Assembly (NCBI GenBank): GCA_030746555.1
Contig: JASLMK010000066.1
Coordinates: 1 to 64,000 of the forward strand
Source: Planctomycetota bacterium
Lineage (GTDB): Bacteria > Planctomycetota > UBA1135 > GCA-002686595
Length of the DNA: 64,000 bases
Direction: 5' to 3'
Part shown: piece by piece, positions 8,798-16,798 of the stretch
Layout of the letters: every line of letters begins with the position of its first letter
Numbering within the stretch: position 1 is the first letter of the stretch
The notes under the pieces: generated by a model
Told to the model about the DNA's origin: nothing
What the model saw: only the letters and a program-made list of their open reading frames with translations
Database searches by the model: none
Program-made: the position numbers and the translations under genes

Positions 8798-9463
8798 ATG
8801 GCCTTGCACGAGCGCCCCGACCAGCCCCTAGAGCCCCTGCCCGACGCCCAGGGCCCCTTCACCAAGCACTCGATCGCAGAGGAGCTGCACCTGCCCCTCG
8901 CGGCCCTGCGCGCGTCGGTGGAGGCCCTCGCCCGCGAGTGCCCGCCCGACGACCCCCAGGCAGAGCGCTTCGACGGCGTCGTCGCCCAGGTGGTGCGCAT
9001 CGGGCGGAGGGTGCAGAACCTGATCGACTTCTCCCACCCTCCGCCGCTGCGGCCCCTGCCGTGCAGCATCGAGGAGATCGTCCGCGGGGCCGTCGAGGTC
9101 GTCCCCGAGAAGCACCGCTGCCGGGTGATCTTCGCCATCGACGAGCGCACCGCGCGCCTGACGGTCGACGGCCCTCTCCTCGCCCGCGCACTCGGAGGCC
9201 TGCTCGAGGCGGTCGTGGACGACCACGGCGAGGCCCTGCTCCACGCCCGTTCCAGCGGCGGCGTGGCCTCCTTCGGCATCCGCGCCCAAGGACCCCCCCG
9301 ACGCTTCCCCGCCCCCTCCGGCCGAGCCCGGATCGGTGAGAGCCTCGCCCGCCGGGAGGTAGCCCGCATGGGCGGGGCAATCTCGGAGACGACCTCGCGC
9401 TTGGGCACCCTCGGCCTGACCGTCCGCATCCTCTCCCAAGGAGCTCCTGGAGGCGCCGCGTGA
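8798..9463 (+). CDS. Degenerate histidine-kinase-like protein without the phospho-acceptor His
   Basis: The 221-residue soluble product looks like a HisKA plus HATPase pair stripped of key residues. The dimerisation helix reads IAEELHLPLAALR (residues 26-38). Against the kinase H-box S-H-E-L-R-x-P-L, the His position holds Glu28. The following region keeps an N-box-like helix (LARALGGLLEAVVDD) but no clear G1 box DxGxG. The C-terminus ends in GTLGLTVRI like the last ATPase strand. It overlaps the next gene by 4 bases (GTGA), so it belongs to a three-gene operon with the receiver/ATPase protein and the AAA+ regulator. It may act as a dimerisation or scaffold partner instead of a kinase. The start at 8798 precedes the conserved part; upstream in-frame codons look non-coding. 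Confidence 0.7.
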   Translation: MALHERPDQPLEPLPDAQGPFTKHSIAEELHLPLAALRASVEALARECPPDDPQAERFDGVVAQVVRIGRRVQNLIDFSHPPPLRPLPCSIEEIVRGAVEVVPEKHRCRVIFAIDERTARLTVDGPLLARALGGLLEAVVDDHGEALLHARSSGGVASFGIRAQGPPRRFPAPSGRARIGESLARREVARMGGAISETTSRLGTLGLTVRILSQGAPGGAA

Positions 9464-10428
9464 GCGTCAACGACCTGACCGTCCTCGTCGTCGAGCGCGA
9501 GCCGAGCGTGGCGCGGGTCATCTGTGACGCCCTCGAGCGCCGTGGCCACGAGGTGGCCGTCGTCGCCAGCGCCACCGAAGCCCTGAAGCGGCCTTGCCCC
9601 CAGGTCCTCGTCACGCGCCTCGACCTCGGCGAGCCTTCGGGCTTCGACCTGATGGCCGAGTTCCAGCGCCGGCCCGCCCCTCCGCGCACGATCGTCTTCA
9701 GCCCCTCGCCGACCAAGGCGCAGTGCCGCCGCGCCTTCAGCCTCGGCGCCAGCGAGTTCCTCGCCCAGCCCTTCCGCCTCGACGACCTGATCGCCTCGGT
9801 CGAAGCCTCGACCGCACGGCCGGCGGCGGTGTTCGAGCAGACCTACTGCGCGGCCCAGGGCGCCATCGAGGCCTGCCCGCGTGAGCTGGCCGCCTTCGCA
9901 CTGCGCTGTACCGTCTCGCCCACCGCCCGCGCGCGGATCGCGACGGCTGCCGCCGAGCTGGTCGAGAACTGCGTCCGCCACGCCTACGGCGCCGAGGGCG
10001 GCCTGGTGGAGGTGCGCGCGGTCATCGACGACCGCGAGTGCGTCCTGACCGTCACCGACCGCGGCCGGGGTTTCGGGTCCGGCGAGGAGGCCCGCGAGGC
10101 GTTGGACCGAGTGCGCTGCCTGGCCGATTCCACCGAGATCGACTCACGGCCCGGCCAGGGCTGCACCGTGACCGCCCGCTTCGGCGCCTCGCGCGTCGAC
10201 TTCGACGACGGTCGCTCCGTGGACCTCTCGGAGTTCGACTACCTCGCCCCCGACACGGTGCGCGAGGTCCTGCGGTCGATCGAGGTCGACGACCTCGGCG
10301 AGATCTTCCAGCTCTCGCCCGCCATCGCCGTCGTGATCGGGCGCCTGTTGAACGGCGCGCGCACCTTCCCCGTCGCTGCCGGCCCCGCGGCGGCGAAAGC
10401 GATCTCCCCGCCCTCCGACCGCTCGTGA
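9460..10428 (+). CDS. Response-regulator receiver fused to HATPase (anti-sigma/kinase-like)
   Basis: The 322-residue product carries an N-terminal receiver domain (residues 6-120: TVLVVEREPS; probable phospho-Asp55 in VTRLDLGEPSGFDL) and then a GHKL ATPase domain of the RsbW/anti-sigma-like type, with N-box AAAELVENCVRHAYG, G1 VTDRGRGFG and G2 RPGQGCTV. About 70 residues follow with no recognised domain. Such fusions usually sequester or phosphorylate a partner under control of receiver phosphorylation. GTG start overlapping the stop of the preceding gene; 16 bases before the AAA+ regulator. It is the only member of the operon that keeps both a plausible phospho-Asp and an intact ATP site, so it is a likely signalling hub (inference). 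Confidence 0.82.
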   Translation: MSVNDLTVLVVEREPSVARVICDALERRGHEVAVVASATEALKRPCPQVLVTRLDLGEPSGFDLMAEFQRRPAPPRTIVFSPSPTKAQCRRAFSLGASEFLAQPFRLDDLIASVEASTARPAAVFEQTYCAAQGAIEACPRELAAFALRCTVSPTARARIATAAAELVENCVRHAYGAEGGLVEVRAVIDDRECVLTVTDRGRGFGSGEEAREALDRVRCLADSTEIDSRPGQGCTVTARFGASRVDFDDGRSVDLSEFDYLAPDTVREVLRSIEVDDLGEIFQLSPAIAVVIGRLLNGARTFPVAAGPAAAKAISPPSDRS

Positions 10429-10444
10429 GCCCACGGCACCCATC

Positions 10445-11809
10445 ATGACCCTTCGACGCATCCTGATCATCGATTCCGATCCCGCCGCCCGCTCGGCCGC
10501 GGTGTCGGCAGCCGTCGCCATCGGCCGCGAGCCCCAAGAGGCCGCGGACTGGGCCCAGGCTCGCGCGTGCCTGTGCGGCAACACGCCCGACGCCGTCATC
10601 GCCGGCGGAGGCGTCACGGGCCCCGAGCACACGCCCCTGGTCGAGGCGATCCGCCAGGAGCTCCCCGACATGCCGGTGGTGCTCCTCGGCGCCGCCGGGG
10701 AGACGCCGACGACGGCCGAGGTGCTTGCCGGTCCGGCCTCGCCGGCCTCCCTGAAGGGAGCCCTGGACCGCGCGGAGCGGACGCGGCGCCTGCGGGCGGA
10801 GAACGCCTACTTGCGCTCGGAGCTCGTCGGGGATCCGGGGGCGCCGATGATCGCCAAGAGCACGCAGATGATCGAGTGCTTGCGCACGGCTGCGCGCGTG
10901 GCCCGCTCGGCCGGGACGATCCTGGTCACCGGCGAGCGCGGGACCGGGAAGGAGCGGCTCGCGCGAGCGATCCACCAGCTCTCGCCGCGGCGCCACGGCC
11001 CCTACATCCGCTTCCACTGCGCGGGCACCGACGTAGCACGCCTCGAGCGCGAGCTGTTCGGTTGCGAGCGCGGAGGGGCGGGCGGCGCCCAGGGGGCTCG
11101 CTCCGGTCGCTTCGAGCTCGCCGACGGCGGCACCCTCGTCCTCGACGAAGTTGGGGAGCTCCCCGGCGAGTTGCAGGCGCGCCTGTTGCGCGCCCTGGAG
11201 GAGCGTGAGTTCGAGCGCGTCGGCGGAAGCTGCGCCGTCAGGGTCGACGTGCGCGTGATCGCCACGACCAGCAAGAACCTGCCGCAGGCGGTCGCCGAGG
11301 GTTGCTTCGACGAGGATCTGTACTACCGCCTCCACGTCCTTCCCCTGGCCCTCGCGCCCCTGCGTGCTCGCCCCGAGGACGTCGTCGCCCTCGCCGAGCA
11401 CTTCATCGAGCGCTTCGCCGTTCTCGACGGCCACCCCCGGCCTGTGCTGTCGGACGCCGCCCGCGAGCGGCTGGTGCAGTGGCCCTGGCCGGGAAACGTG
11501 AGCGAACTCGAGATCGTGATCCAAAGAGCGGTGGTGCTCGCCTCCGGCGAGGCGATCTCCGAGGAGGACCTGTGCCTGGACGGCGGCACCGGCACGGAGC
11601 AGCCCCCCGAGGAGGGTGTTCATCCCGAACGCGACCTCGGACGTCGCCTGGCCAACCTGCCCATGGCCGACATCGAGCGTTACGCGATCCTGGCGACGCT
11701 CGAGAGCACCGGGGGCAACAAGACCGAGGCGGGCAGGCGGCTCGGCCTGACCGCACGCACGCTCTCCAACAAGCTCAAGCTGTGGAGGAGTGCGGGGCTG
11801 GTGGCTTGA
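10445..11809 (+). CDS. NtrC-family AAA+ regulator with degenerate receiver and altered GAFTGA loop
   Basis: 454 residues in the order receiver-like domain (1-120), AAA+ domain (Walker A GERGTGK 163-169, Walker B LVLDEV 231-236, sensor region RVIATTSKN, and WPWPGNVSELE) and a Fis-type helix-turn-helix at the C-terminus (NKTEAGRRLGLTARTLSNKL). Two canonical features are lost. The receiver phospho-site position is Gly54 (DAVIAGGG), and the sigma-54-contacting GAFTGA loop reads GGAGGA (210-215). The protein therefore may not be activated by phosphorylation and may not engage sigma-54 in the usual way. It is the last gene of the 8798-11809 operon, followed by a palindromic element. Family secure, mechanism uncertain. 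Confidence 0.88.
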   Translation: MTLRRILIIDSDPAARSAAVSAAVAIGREPQEAADWAQARACLCGNTPDAVIAGGGVTGPEHTPLVEAIRQELPDMPVVLLGAAGETPTTAEVLAGPASPASLKGALDRAERTRRLRAENAYLRSELVGDPGAPMIAKSTQMIECLRTAARVARSAGTILVTGERGTGKERLARAIHQLSPRRHGPYIRFHCAGTDVARLERELFGCERGGAGGAQGARSGRFELADGGTLVLDEVGELPGELQARLLRALEEREFERVGGSCAVRVDVRVIATTSKNLPQAVAEGCFDEDLYYRLHVLPLALAPLRARPEDVVALAEHFIERFAVLDGHPRPVLSDAARERLVQWPWPGNVSELEIVIQRAVVLASGEAISEEDLCLDGGTGTEQPPEEGVHPERDLGRRLANLPMADIERYAILATLESTGGNKTEAGRRLGLTARTLSNKLKLWRSAGLVA

Positions 11810-11822
11810 GGGCGAGCCCGGG

Positions 11823-12025
11823 CTAGCCCGGGTTATTCATGAAGACGTGCACGAGACACAGCAACTCGGTTCCTGGTGGTGCTTTGCGGGTTCTGGCGAC
11901 GCAGGCGACCCTGAACGGGTCGTCGAGGAAGCCAGGTTCCGCAAAGCGCCGCCAGGGGCCGAGAGGCCGTCGAAGACGGCCGGTTGCGAAGTCTGGTGTG
12001 CGTGTTCATGAATAACCCGGGCTAG
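11823..12025. repeat. Palindromic dispersed element, copy 1
   Basis: About 200 bp bounded by a perfect 21-bp terminal inverted repeat (11823-11843 and 12005-12025) that begins and ends with CTAG. Inside, a second pair of arms (CTTTGCGG near 11881, CCGCAAAG near 11938) and an apical GACCC-TGAAC-GGGTC hairpin let the whole unit fold as one long hairpin. The core of about 174 bases is nearly identical to copy 2 at 22252. It lies between convergent genes, and its right CTAG provides the TAG stop of the FAD oxidoreductase gene. It encodes nothing evident. It may be a MITE-like element now working as a bidirectional terminator. Confidence 0.85.
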
Positions 12026-13353
12026 AGGCCGAACGCTCCGCCCGACCTCGCCGCCGGCACCGCAGCGAAGCGACCCGGGTCGAAGAAGACGGGGTCGAAG
12101 GCGCTCACCGGTTGGCCAGCAAGCATCTGCGCCATGCCCTCGCCGACGGCGGGCGCGAGCTGGAAGCCGTGGCCGGAGAAGCCCGAGGCGACGAACAGCC
12201 CTTCGACACCGCCCGTCGGCCCCAACAGCGCCTGCGCGTCGGGGGTGAGCGAACAGCACCACGGCGTCGAGCCCTCGTCGCGGCTCTGGGCGTAGGCGGG
12301 GAGGCGACGCGCCAGGGTCTCGCGAGCCCAGCGCCCAAAGTCCACGTCGGCCTGGGTGGCGGTGTCGGCGGGGCGATCGACCTCCTCCCAACCCTCGTAG
12401 CCCAAACGCCCGACCCGCGTGCGCCCCGTGCACGGCTCGCAGCGCGCGTAGAACCCCAACTCCTGGTCGAGGAGCACCGGGTGTGCCGCACGACGAACCT
12501 CGCTGGCGTCCTCGTCTTCCAGGGCCGCCGCGACGAGCTCACCGCTCTCTGCATCGTAGAAGCGCGTGGCGCCCGACGCCTCCAGGGAGTCGCCGGCCAG
12601 GGGATCGGACTCGCACCCCGGCTCATCGTCGCTCGCCCCCGGCGTCGAGACGAAGTGCTGGGGAACGCGCATCGCCCGCAGGGGCAGGTCGACGCCGAGC
12701 CGTGAGAGCAGCCCGCCGCTCCACCCGCCGGCGGCGATCACGACGCGCTCGCACTCGACGGTCTCCTCGCCGGTCCGCACGCCACGCACGCGGCCGCCAT
12801 CGACGAGCACCTCGCTCACCTCGCTCGCACAGCGGATGGTCGCGCCGCTGCTGCGCGCCAGGGCGGCCATCGCCTCCACCGTGGCGGCCGGGTCGACGAA
12901 GCCCGTCTGTGGCTCGAACACGCCCCGCGCGTCGTCTGAGACCTCGATCCCGCCGATCAGCTCGCGCATGGCGGCGGCGTCCATCTCGCGCGCCTCGATG
13001 CCCAGCTCGCACAGGATGCGCAGGTTCTGCCGCAGCGCCTTGCGGTCGGCCGCCTGCGCTGAGGGAGAGATGGTCAGCACGCCGCAGCGCAGGAAGCCGA
13101 TCGAGCGGCCTACCCGCTCCTCGAAGCTCGCGTAGACGCGCAGGGAGTCGCGGGCCATCCCGGCGGTGACCGGCGAGGCGTAGTACTGGCGCAGGGTGCC
13201 GTCGGCGCCGCCCGACGACCCCGAGCCGAGGTGGTCGCGCTCCAGAACCATCACCGGCTCTCGCAGGGGATCGAGGCGACGCGCGGTGTGTACGGCGATC
13301 GAAAGGCCCGTGATGCCGCCGCCCACGACGACTGTGTTCGCTCTCCATCCCAT
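12022..13353 (-). CDS. FAD-dependent oxidoreductase, DAO / sarcosine oxidase beta-like
   Basis: 443 residues with an N-terminal Rossmann dinucleotide fold (VVVGGGITGLSIAVHTARRL, residues ~6-25) followed by LERDHLGSGSSGGADGTLRQYY, typical of D-amino-acid/sarcosine/glycine oxidase relatives. A later RVVIAAGGWSG strand and the C-terminal FVASGFSGHGFQLAPAVGE complete the FAD site. The family oxidises N-methyl or alpha-amino acids; the substrate here cannot be told. The start at 13353 is preceded by GGAGG; an in-frame ATG at 13380 is an alternative. Its stop lies in the terminal CTAG of the palindromic element. A long leader with a terminator-like hairpin lies upstream (13447). Confidence 0.88.
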   Translation of the reverse strand: MGWRANTVVVGGGITGLSIAVHTARRLDPLREPVMVLERDHLGSGSSGGADGTLRQYYASPVTAGMARDSLRVYASFEERVGRSIGFLRCGVLTISPSAQAADRKALRQNLRILCELGIEAREMDAAAMRELIGGIEVSDDARGVFEPQTGFVDPAATVEAMAALARSSGATIRCASEVSEVLVDGGRVRGVRTGEETVECERVVIAAGGWSGGLLSRLGVDLPLRAMRVPQHFVSTPGASDDEPGCESDPLAGDSLEASGATRFYDAESGELVAAALEDEDASEVRRAAHPVLLDQELGFYARCEPCTGRTRVGRLGYEGWEEVDRPADTATQADVDFGRWARETLARRLPAYAQSRDEGSTPWCCSLTPDAQALLGPTGGVEGLFVASGFSGHGFQLAPAVGEGMAQMLAGQPVSAFDPVFFDPGRFAAVPAARSGGAFGL

Positions 13354-13666
13354 CCCCTCGCGCACCTCCTCTGTGAACATCCTAGCGAGCGCTCCCACAG
13401 CCGGTGGGGGCCGGCGGGCCCCGCGCGCTCGCCCCGACAATGAAAAGTCCCACCGGAGGGGTAGTCGGTGGGACCAAGGAGCCACCCGGCGCGGGCCCGG
13501 CGGTGTGCCGCGCCTCTCCGCGCCCGAGGGCGTAGGGGCCGACGCTGCAACCACTTGGGTCGGGGGTTTCTCCTGCCCCGCTTCCGTGTCGCCCGGGCTC
13601 GTGGGGGTTACCATCCGCTCTCCGATCCCGCCCGCCGGCGGGGTTTTCCCACTTCCTGGACCGGCC
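13354..13666. other. Divergent intergenic region between FAD oxidoreductase and ispG
   Basis: 313 bases with no convincing gene. It holds a strong hairpin with a T-tract on the minus strand (13447-13474) and several GC-rich inverted stretches between 13480 and 13660. No standard riboswitch core was recognised on either strand. Confidence 0.6.
13443..13474 (-). terminator. Terminator-like hairpin in the FAD oxidoreductase leader (possible attenuator)
   Basis: On the minus strand a perfect 9-bp stem (GTCCCACCG / CGGTGGGAC) with a 10-base loop is followed directly by TTTT. It points toward the FAD oxidoreductase start about 90 bases downstream. As no coding gene ends here, it would either terminate a small RNA or attenuate the downstream gene. 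Confidence 0.55.
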
Positions 13667-14803
13667 GTGATTCCCCAACGCAAGACCAAAACCATCACCG
13701 TCGGCGGCCTCCGCCTGGGCGGCGACGCGCCGATCGCCGTCCAGAGCATGGCCGCCACGCCCACTCGCGATGCCCAGGCGACCCTGGGTCAGGTGCGGAT
13801 CCTCGAGGCCGCCGGGGCGGACCTGATCCGCCTGGCCGTCGACTCCGAGCGCGACGTGGAGGGCCTGCGCCTGGTGCGGTCGGAGTCGCAGTCGGTCTTG
13901 TCGGTCGACCTGCAGGAGGGCTACCGCCTCGCCACCCTCGTCGCGCCCCTGGTCGACAAGCTGCGCTACAACCCCGGCCACCTCCACCACCACGAGCGCA
14001 ACAAGCCGGTGCGCGACAAGGTCGCCTTCCTGGCCGAGACGGCCGCCGAACACGACTGTGCCCTGCGCGTGGGCATCAACGCCGGCTCGATCGCTCCGGA
14101 GTACTCCGAACGCTTCGGCTCCGACCGGGTCGGCGCGATCGCGGCCTGCGCCGTGGACCACTGCGCCATCCTCGACGAGCTCGGCTTCGAGCGCTTCGTC
14201 GTCTCCATCAAGGACTCCGACCCCAAGCTGGTGGTGGAGGCCAACGTGCGCTTCGCAGAGGCCTGCCCGCAGGTCCCCGTACACCTCGGCGTGACCGAGG
14301 CCGGACTGCCGCCCGACGGGATCATCAAGACGCGCATCGCTTTCGAGCAGCTGCTCGCGCGCGGCATCGGCGACACCCTGCGTGTGTCGCTCACCCTGCC
14401 GTTCGACGAGAAGGGTCGCGAGATCGAGGTCGGCCGCGAGCTGCTCGCCGACATCGAGGCGGGTCGCTTCCGGTCCGTGCCGCCCTCGTTCTTCGACGGG
14501 CTGAACATCATCGCCTGTCCTTCGTGCTCGCGCGTCGAGAACGAGAAGTTCGTCGAGCTCGCCGAGGAGGTCCGCCGCGCCACCGCCCACGCCGCCGAAC
14601 ACGACCTCACGATCGCCGTCATGGGCTGTCGAGTGAACGGGCCCGGCGAGACCGACGACGCCGACCTCGGCCTGTGGTGCGGGCCGCGCCACGTGAACCT
14701 CAAGCGCGGGACCGAGTCGCTGGGCGCCTTCTCGTACGAGGAAACCGTGCCGCGCATGCTCGCCGAGCTCGAAGAGCTCCTGCGGGCGCGCACCGGAGCC
14801 TGA
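13667..14803 (+). CDS. ispG: 4-hydroxy-3-methylbut-2-enyl diphosphate synthase (flavodoxin/ferredoxin)
   Basis: IspG (GcpE) converts methylerythritol cyclodiphosphate to HMBPP in the MEP isoprenoid pathway and needs a [4Fe-4S] cluster. The 378-residue product from GTG 13667 starts with the family's IPQRKTKTITVGGL and PIAVQSMAATPT. It has the TIM-barrel stretch NPGHLHHHERNK, and the C-terminal cluster ligands in IACPSCSR and IAVMGCRVNGPGE. The substrate-binding VNGPGE signature is intact. It is about the length of the bacterial short form, with no plant-type insert. It converges with the small membrane protein gene, with only 4 bases between. Confidence 0.96.
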   Translation: MIPQRKTKTITVGGLRLGGDAPIAVQSMAATPTRDAQATLGQVRILEAAGADLIRLAVDSERDVEGLRLVRSESQSVLSVDLQEGYRLATLVAPLVDKLRYNPGHLHHHERNKPVRDKVAFLAETAAEHDCALRVGINAGSIAPEYSERFGSDRVGAIAACAVDHCAILDELGFERFVVSIKDSDPKLVVEANVRFAEACPQVPVHLGVTEAGLPPDGIIKTRIAFEQLLARGIGDTLRVSLTLPFDEKGREIEVGRELLADIEAGRFRSVPPSFFDGLNIIACPSCSRVENEKFVELAEEVRRATAHAAEHDLTIAVMGCRVNGPGETDDADLGLWCGPRHVNLKRGTESLGAFSYEETVPRMLAELEELLRARTGA

Positions 14804-14807
14804 GCGG

Positions 14808-15074
14808 TCAGCGCGACCGGCGCAGGCGGAGGCCCAGGCGCAACAGCACGAGCCCCGCCAGAGCGCGCAGGGCGAAGGCGGGGAAGGCGGCGTGCACGGC
14901 GGACTTGACCGCGTCGTAGGAGCGGCGCCGGGCGAACTCGAAGGCCTCGGGGGGCCCTCCCAGGCCGGCGGCGCACAGGGCGAGGACGGCCCAGGCGAGC
15001 AGGACGGCGCCGCAGGCGATCAGGGCCCACGCGAGGCGGCGGCGGGGCGCGCTGACGGCGTGGGCGGGGCTCAC
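14808..15074 (-). CDS. Small hypothetical membrane protein
   Basis: 88 residues from a GTG start, with a long hydrophobic helix (LAWALIACGAVLLAWAVLALCAAGL, about residues 14-38) and a second, weaker one (AFALRALAGLVLLRLGL). The C-terminus is Arg-rich. No family recognised. It follows the metal-binding protein gene by 7 bases on the same strand, so the pair is probably an operon, and its role may relate to metal handling. Confidence 0.6.
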   Translation of the reverse strand: MSPAHAVSAPRRRLAWALIACGAVLLAWAVLALCAAGLGGPPEAFEFARRRSYDAVKSAVHAAFPAFALRALAGLVLLRLGLRLRRSR

Positions 15075-15081
15075 CCGGCGC

Positions 15082-15435
15082 TCATTCCTCTCGCAGGGCG
15101 GCCGAGTACTTCTCGGACTCCAGGGCCTCGATCAGACGCTCTACCGGCAGGTCCGCCGGCGCGAGCGCCCAGGCGGTCTCGCCCTCGAAGTCGATCGCCG
15201 CCTCGCTCACCCCCTCCACCGCCATCAGAGCGCGGTAGAGCTTGCGCGGGCAGCTCGAACAGCACATCCCCTCGACGTCGAACGCGCGCAGGGCGCTGCC
15301 GGCGGCGACCTCGGTCTCGATCCGCGCCGGAACCGCGACGGCAGGCGGCGTGTAGTCGGGCTCGTCCGCCTGCAGGGCGATGTACCCCAACCACACGCCG
15401 GCGGCGGCTACGAGGAAGGGCAGGACGATTCTCAT
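15082..15435 (-). CDS. Membrane-anchored heavy-metal-associated (HMA) domain protein
   Basis: 117 residues: an N-terminal hydrophobic segment (MRIVLPFLVAAAGVWLGYIA) that acts as signal or anchor, a short Pro/Ala linker, and a ferredoxin-like HMA domain of about 65 residues with the metal site FDVEGMCCSSCPRKLYRAL. The usual site is GMxCxxC; here an additional Cys precedes (M-C-C-S-S-C). Family members bind Cu(I) or other soft metals, and this one would face the periplasm. It overlaps nothing and precedes the small membrane protein by 7 bases. Confidence 0.82.
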   Translation of the reverse strand: MRIVLPFLVAAAGVWLGYIALQADEPDYTPPAVAVPARIETEVAAGSALRAFDVEGMCCSSCPRKLYRALMAVEGVSEAAIDFEGETAWALAPADLPVERLIEALESEKYSAALREE

Positions 15436-15509
15436 GGGACGGGGCCGGCGGCCGAAGAGACTTGTCGGTCAACCGGCCCGATCCGTCAACCCCCCGGCGC
15501 GTGGGGCGC

Positions 15510-15896
15510 TCAGAAGGGCCGCGCGGCCTGGGTCGCCTGCCACGCCGGCTGTGGCGCGGGGGCGGAGGTCGGAGCCGCCGATGGTGCCTGGTTGGGTGCG
15601 GTCGAGGCCTCCGGAACCGGTATGTCCTCAGGGGCCGCCCCGGCGGGCAGGGATACGCCGCGAGTGGCGAGGACCTCCGCGAGGCCGGGCGAGCGGTCGC
15701 AGTAGGCGGCGAGCAACAGCTCCGCGGGATCGAGGCGCAGGATCCCGGCGATCTTCTTCAGCACCGGGTCCGACGGGAAGCGCTGGCCGTGCTCCATGGC
15801 CCGCACGAAGGTGTAGGAGAGCCCGAGTCGTCGAGCGAACTGGACGCGCGAGCCGCTGCCGCGCGCCGTCTTGAGAAGGGTCCCGAGGCGGTTCAT
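15510..15896 (-). CDS. XRE-family helix-turn-helix protein
   Basis: 128 residues. The first ~70 form a Cro/C1-type HTH (SRVQFARRLGLSYTFVRAMEHGQRFPSDPVLKKIAGILRL) and the rest is a low-complexity Ala/Pro/Thr tail. The domain matches single-domain regulators bound to operator DNA as dimers. No phage genes are nearby. It is divergent from gmhA, so autoregulation or control of gmhA is possible. The start at 15896 gives a complete first helix. Confidence 0.82.
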   Translation of the reverse strand: MNRLGTLLKTARGSGSRVQFARRLGLSYTFVRAMEHGQRFPSDPVLKKIAGILRLDPAELLLAAYCDRSPGLAEVLATRGVSLPAGAAPEDIPVPEASTAPNQAPSAAPTSAPAPQPAWQATQAARPF

Positions 15897-16043
15897 CTAT
15901 CTCCTGTTCGTCAGCTTGTGATGGTGTTGCGATGGGGTTCTCCCACCCGGGACAGGGGGCCTCTGACGCCTCGCGCGGGCGGCGCGTGCCGTGCACGCCC
16001 GCGGCGCGAGGACGCCGATCGGTTCGATTGGGGCGTCGGGCGC

Positions 16044-16073
16044 TTGTGGTCGGGACCGCGCGGTCGACACAAT
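16044..16073 (+). promoter_or_regulatory. Putative sigma-70-type promoter of gmhA
   Basis: TTGTGG (16044-16049), an 18-base spacer, and CACAAT (16068-16073), about 28 bases before the gmhA start. The same TTGTGG with 18-base spacing is seen before the cyclophilin gene (47697-47726). Confidence 0.45.
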
Positions 16074-16100
16074 GCACCGCGCCGGTGACGGCGATCTGCG

Positions 16101-16697
16101 ATGAGCGCTCCCGACCCCGTCCGCGCCGCCTTCGAAGAGGCCCGAGCGACGCTCGAGGCCTTCTTGGCGGACGAGGAGGCCCTCGCCGGCGTGGAGGCCT
16201 TCGCCTCGGCCGCGGAACAGACCCTCGAAGCGGGCGGCAAGCTGCTGTCCTGCGGGAACGGCGGGAGCATGTGCGACGCGATGCACTTCGCCGAGGAGTG
16301 GACGGGGCGCTTCCGCTCCGACCGCGCTCCCCTGCCGGCGATCTCCTTCTCCGATCCCAGCCACCTGACCTGCATCAGCAACGACTTCGGCTTCGAGGAG
16401 GTCTTCGCCCGCCAGGTCGAGGCCCACGGCAAGGCCGGAGATCTCCTGGTGGCGATCTCCACCAGCGGCCGCTCCCCCAACATCCTGCGCGCCCTCGAGC
16501 GGGCGCGTGAGCTGGGCGTCACGAGCGTGGCCCTGCTCGGCGGCGACGGCGGTCCGGCGCGGGCGATGGCCGATCACGTGATCGTCGTGCCCCGCGCGCA
16601 GACGAGCGACCGGATCCAGGAGATCCACATCAAAGTCCTCCACATCGTGATCGAGGCCGTGGAGCGGCGGCTGTTCCCACGCGGCTACGCGCAGTGA
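16101..16697 (+). CDS. gmhA: Phosphoheptose isomerase (SIS domain)
   Basis: GmhA converts sedoheptulose 7-phosphate to D-glycero-D-manno-heptose 7-phosphate, the first step of ADP-heptose synthesis for lipopolysaccharide. The 198-residue product has the family's LLSCGNGGSMCDAMHFAEEW, SNDFGFEEVFARQVEA, VAISTSGRSPNILRALE and the C-terminal IQEIHIKVLHIVIEAVE with active-site Glu/His. The full length matches the family. The gene implies that the organism makes heptose-containing LPS or a nucleotide-heptose glycan. It converges with the Rieske protein gene. Confidence 0.92.
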   Translation: MSAPDPVRAAFEEARATLEAFLADEEALAGVEAFASAAEQTLEAGGKLLSCGNGGSMCDAMHFAEEWTGRFRSDRAPLPAISFSDPSHLTCISNDFGFEEVFARQVEAHGKAGDLLVAISTSGRSPNILRALERARELGVTSVALLGGDGGPARAMADHVIVVPRAQTSDRIQEIHIKVLHIVIEAVERRLFPRGYAQ

Positions 16698-16798
16698 AGA
16701 GATCGGGCTCATCGAGACGGTAGAGTCCCAGCACCGCCGCTGACGCTCAATGGGGTATGTACCCTGCCCTGATCGGGGCGAGGTGGTGGGGGGATCGG

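Noticed and set aside
13475-13666. Cobalamin or glycine riboswitch upstream of the FAD oxidoreductase
   Set aside because: Short stretches (GGAGAG, CAGGAGAAACC) recall these elements, but the ordered core motifs could not be assembled.
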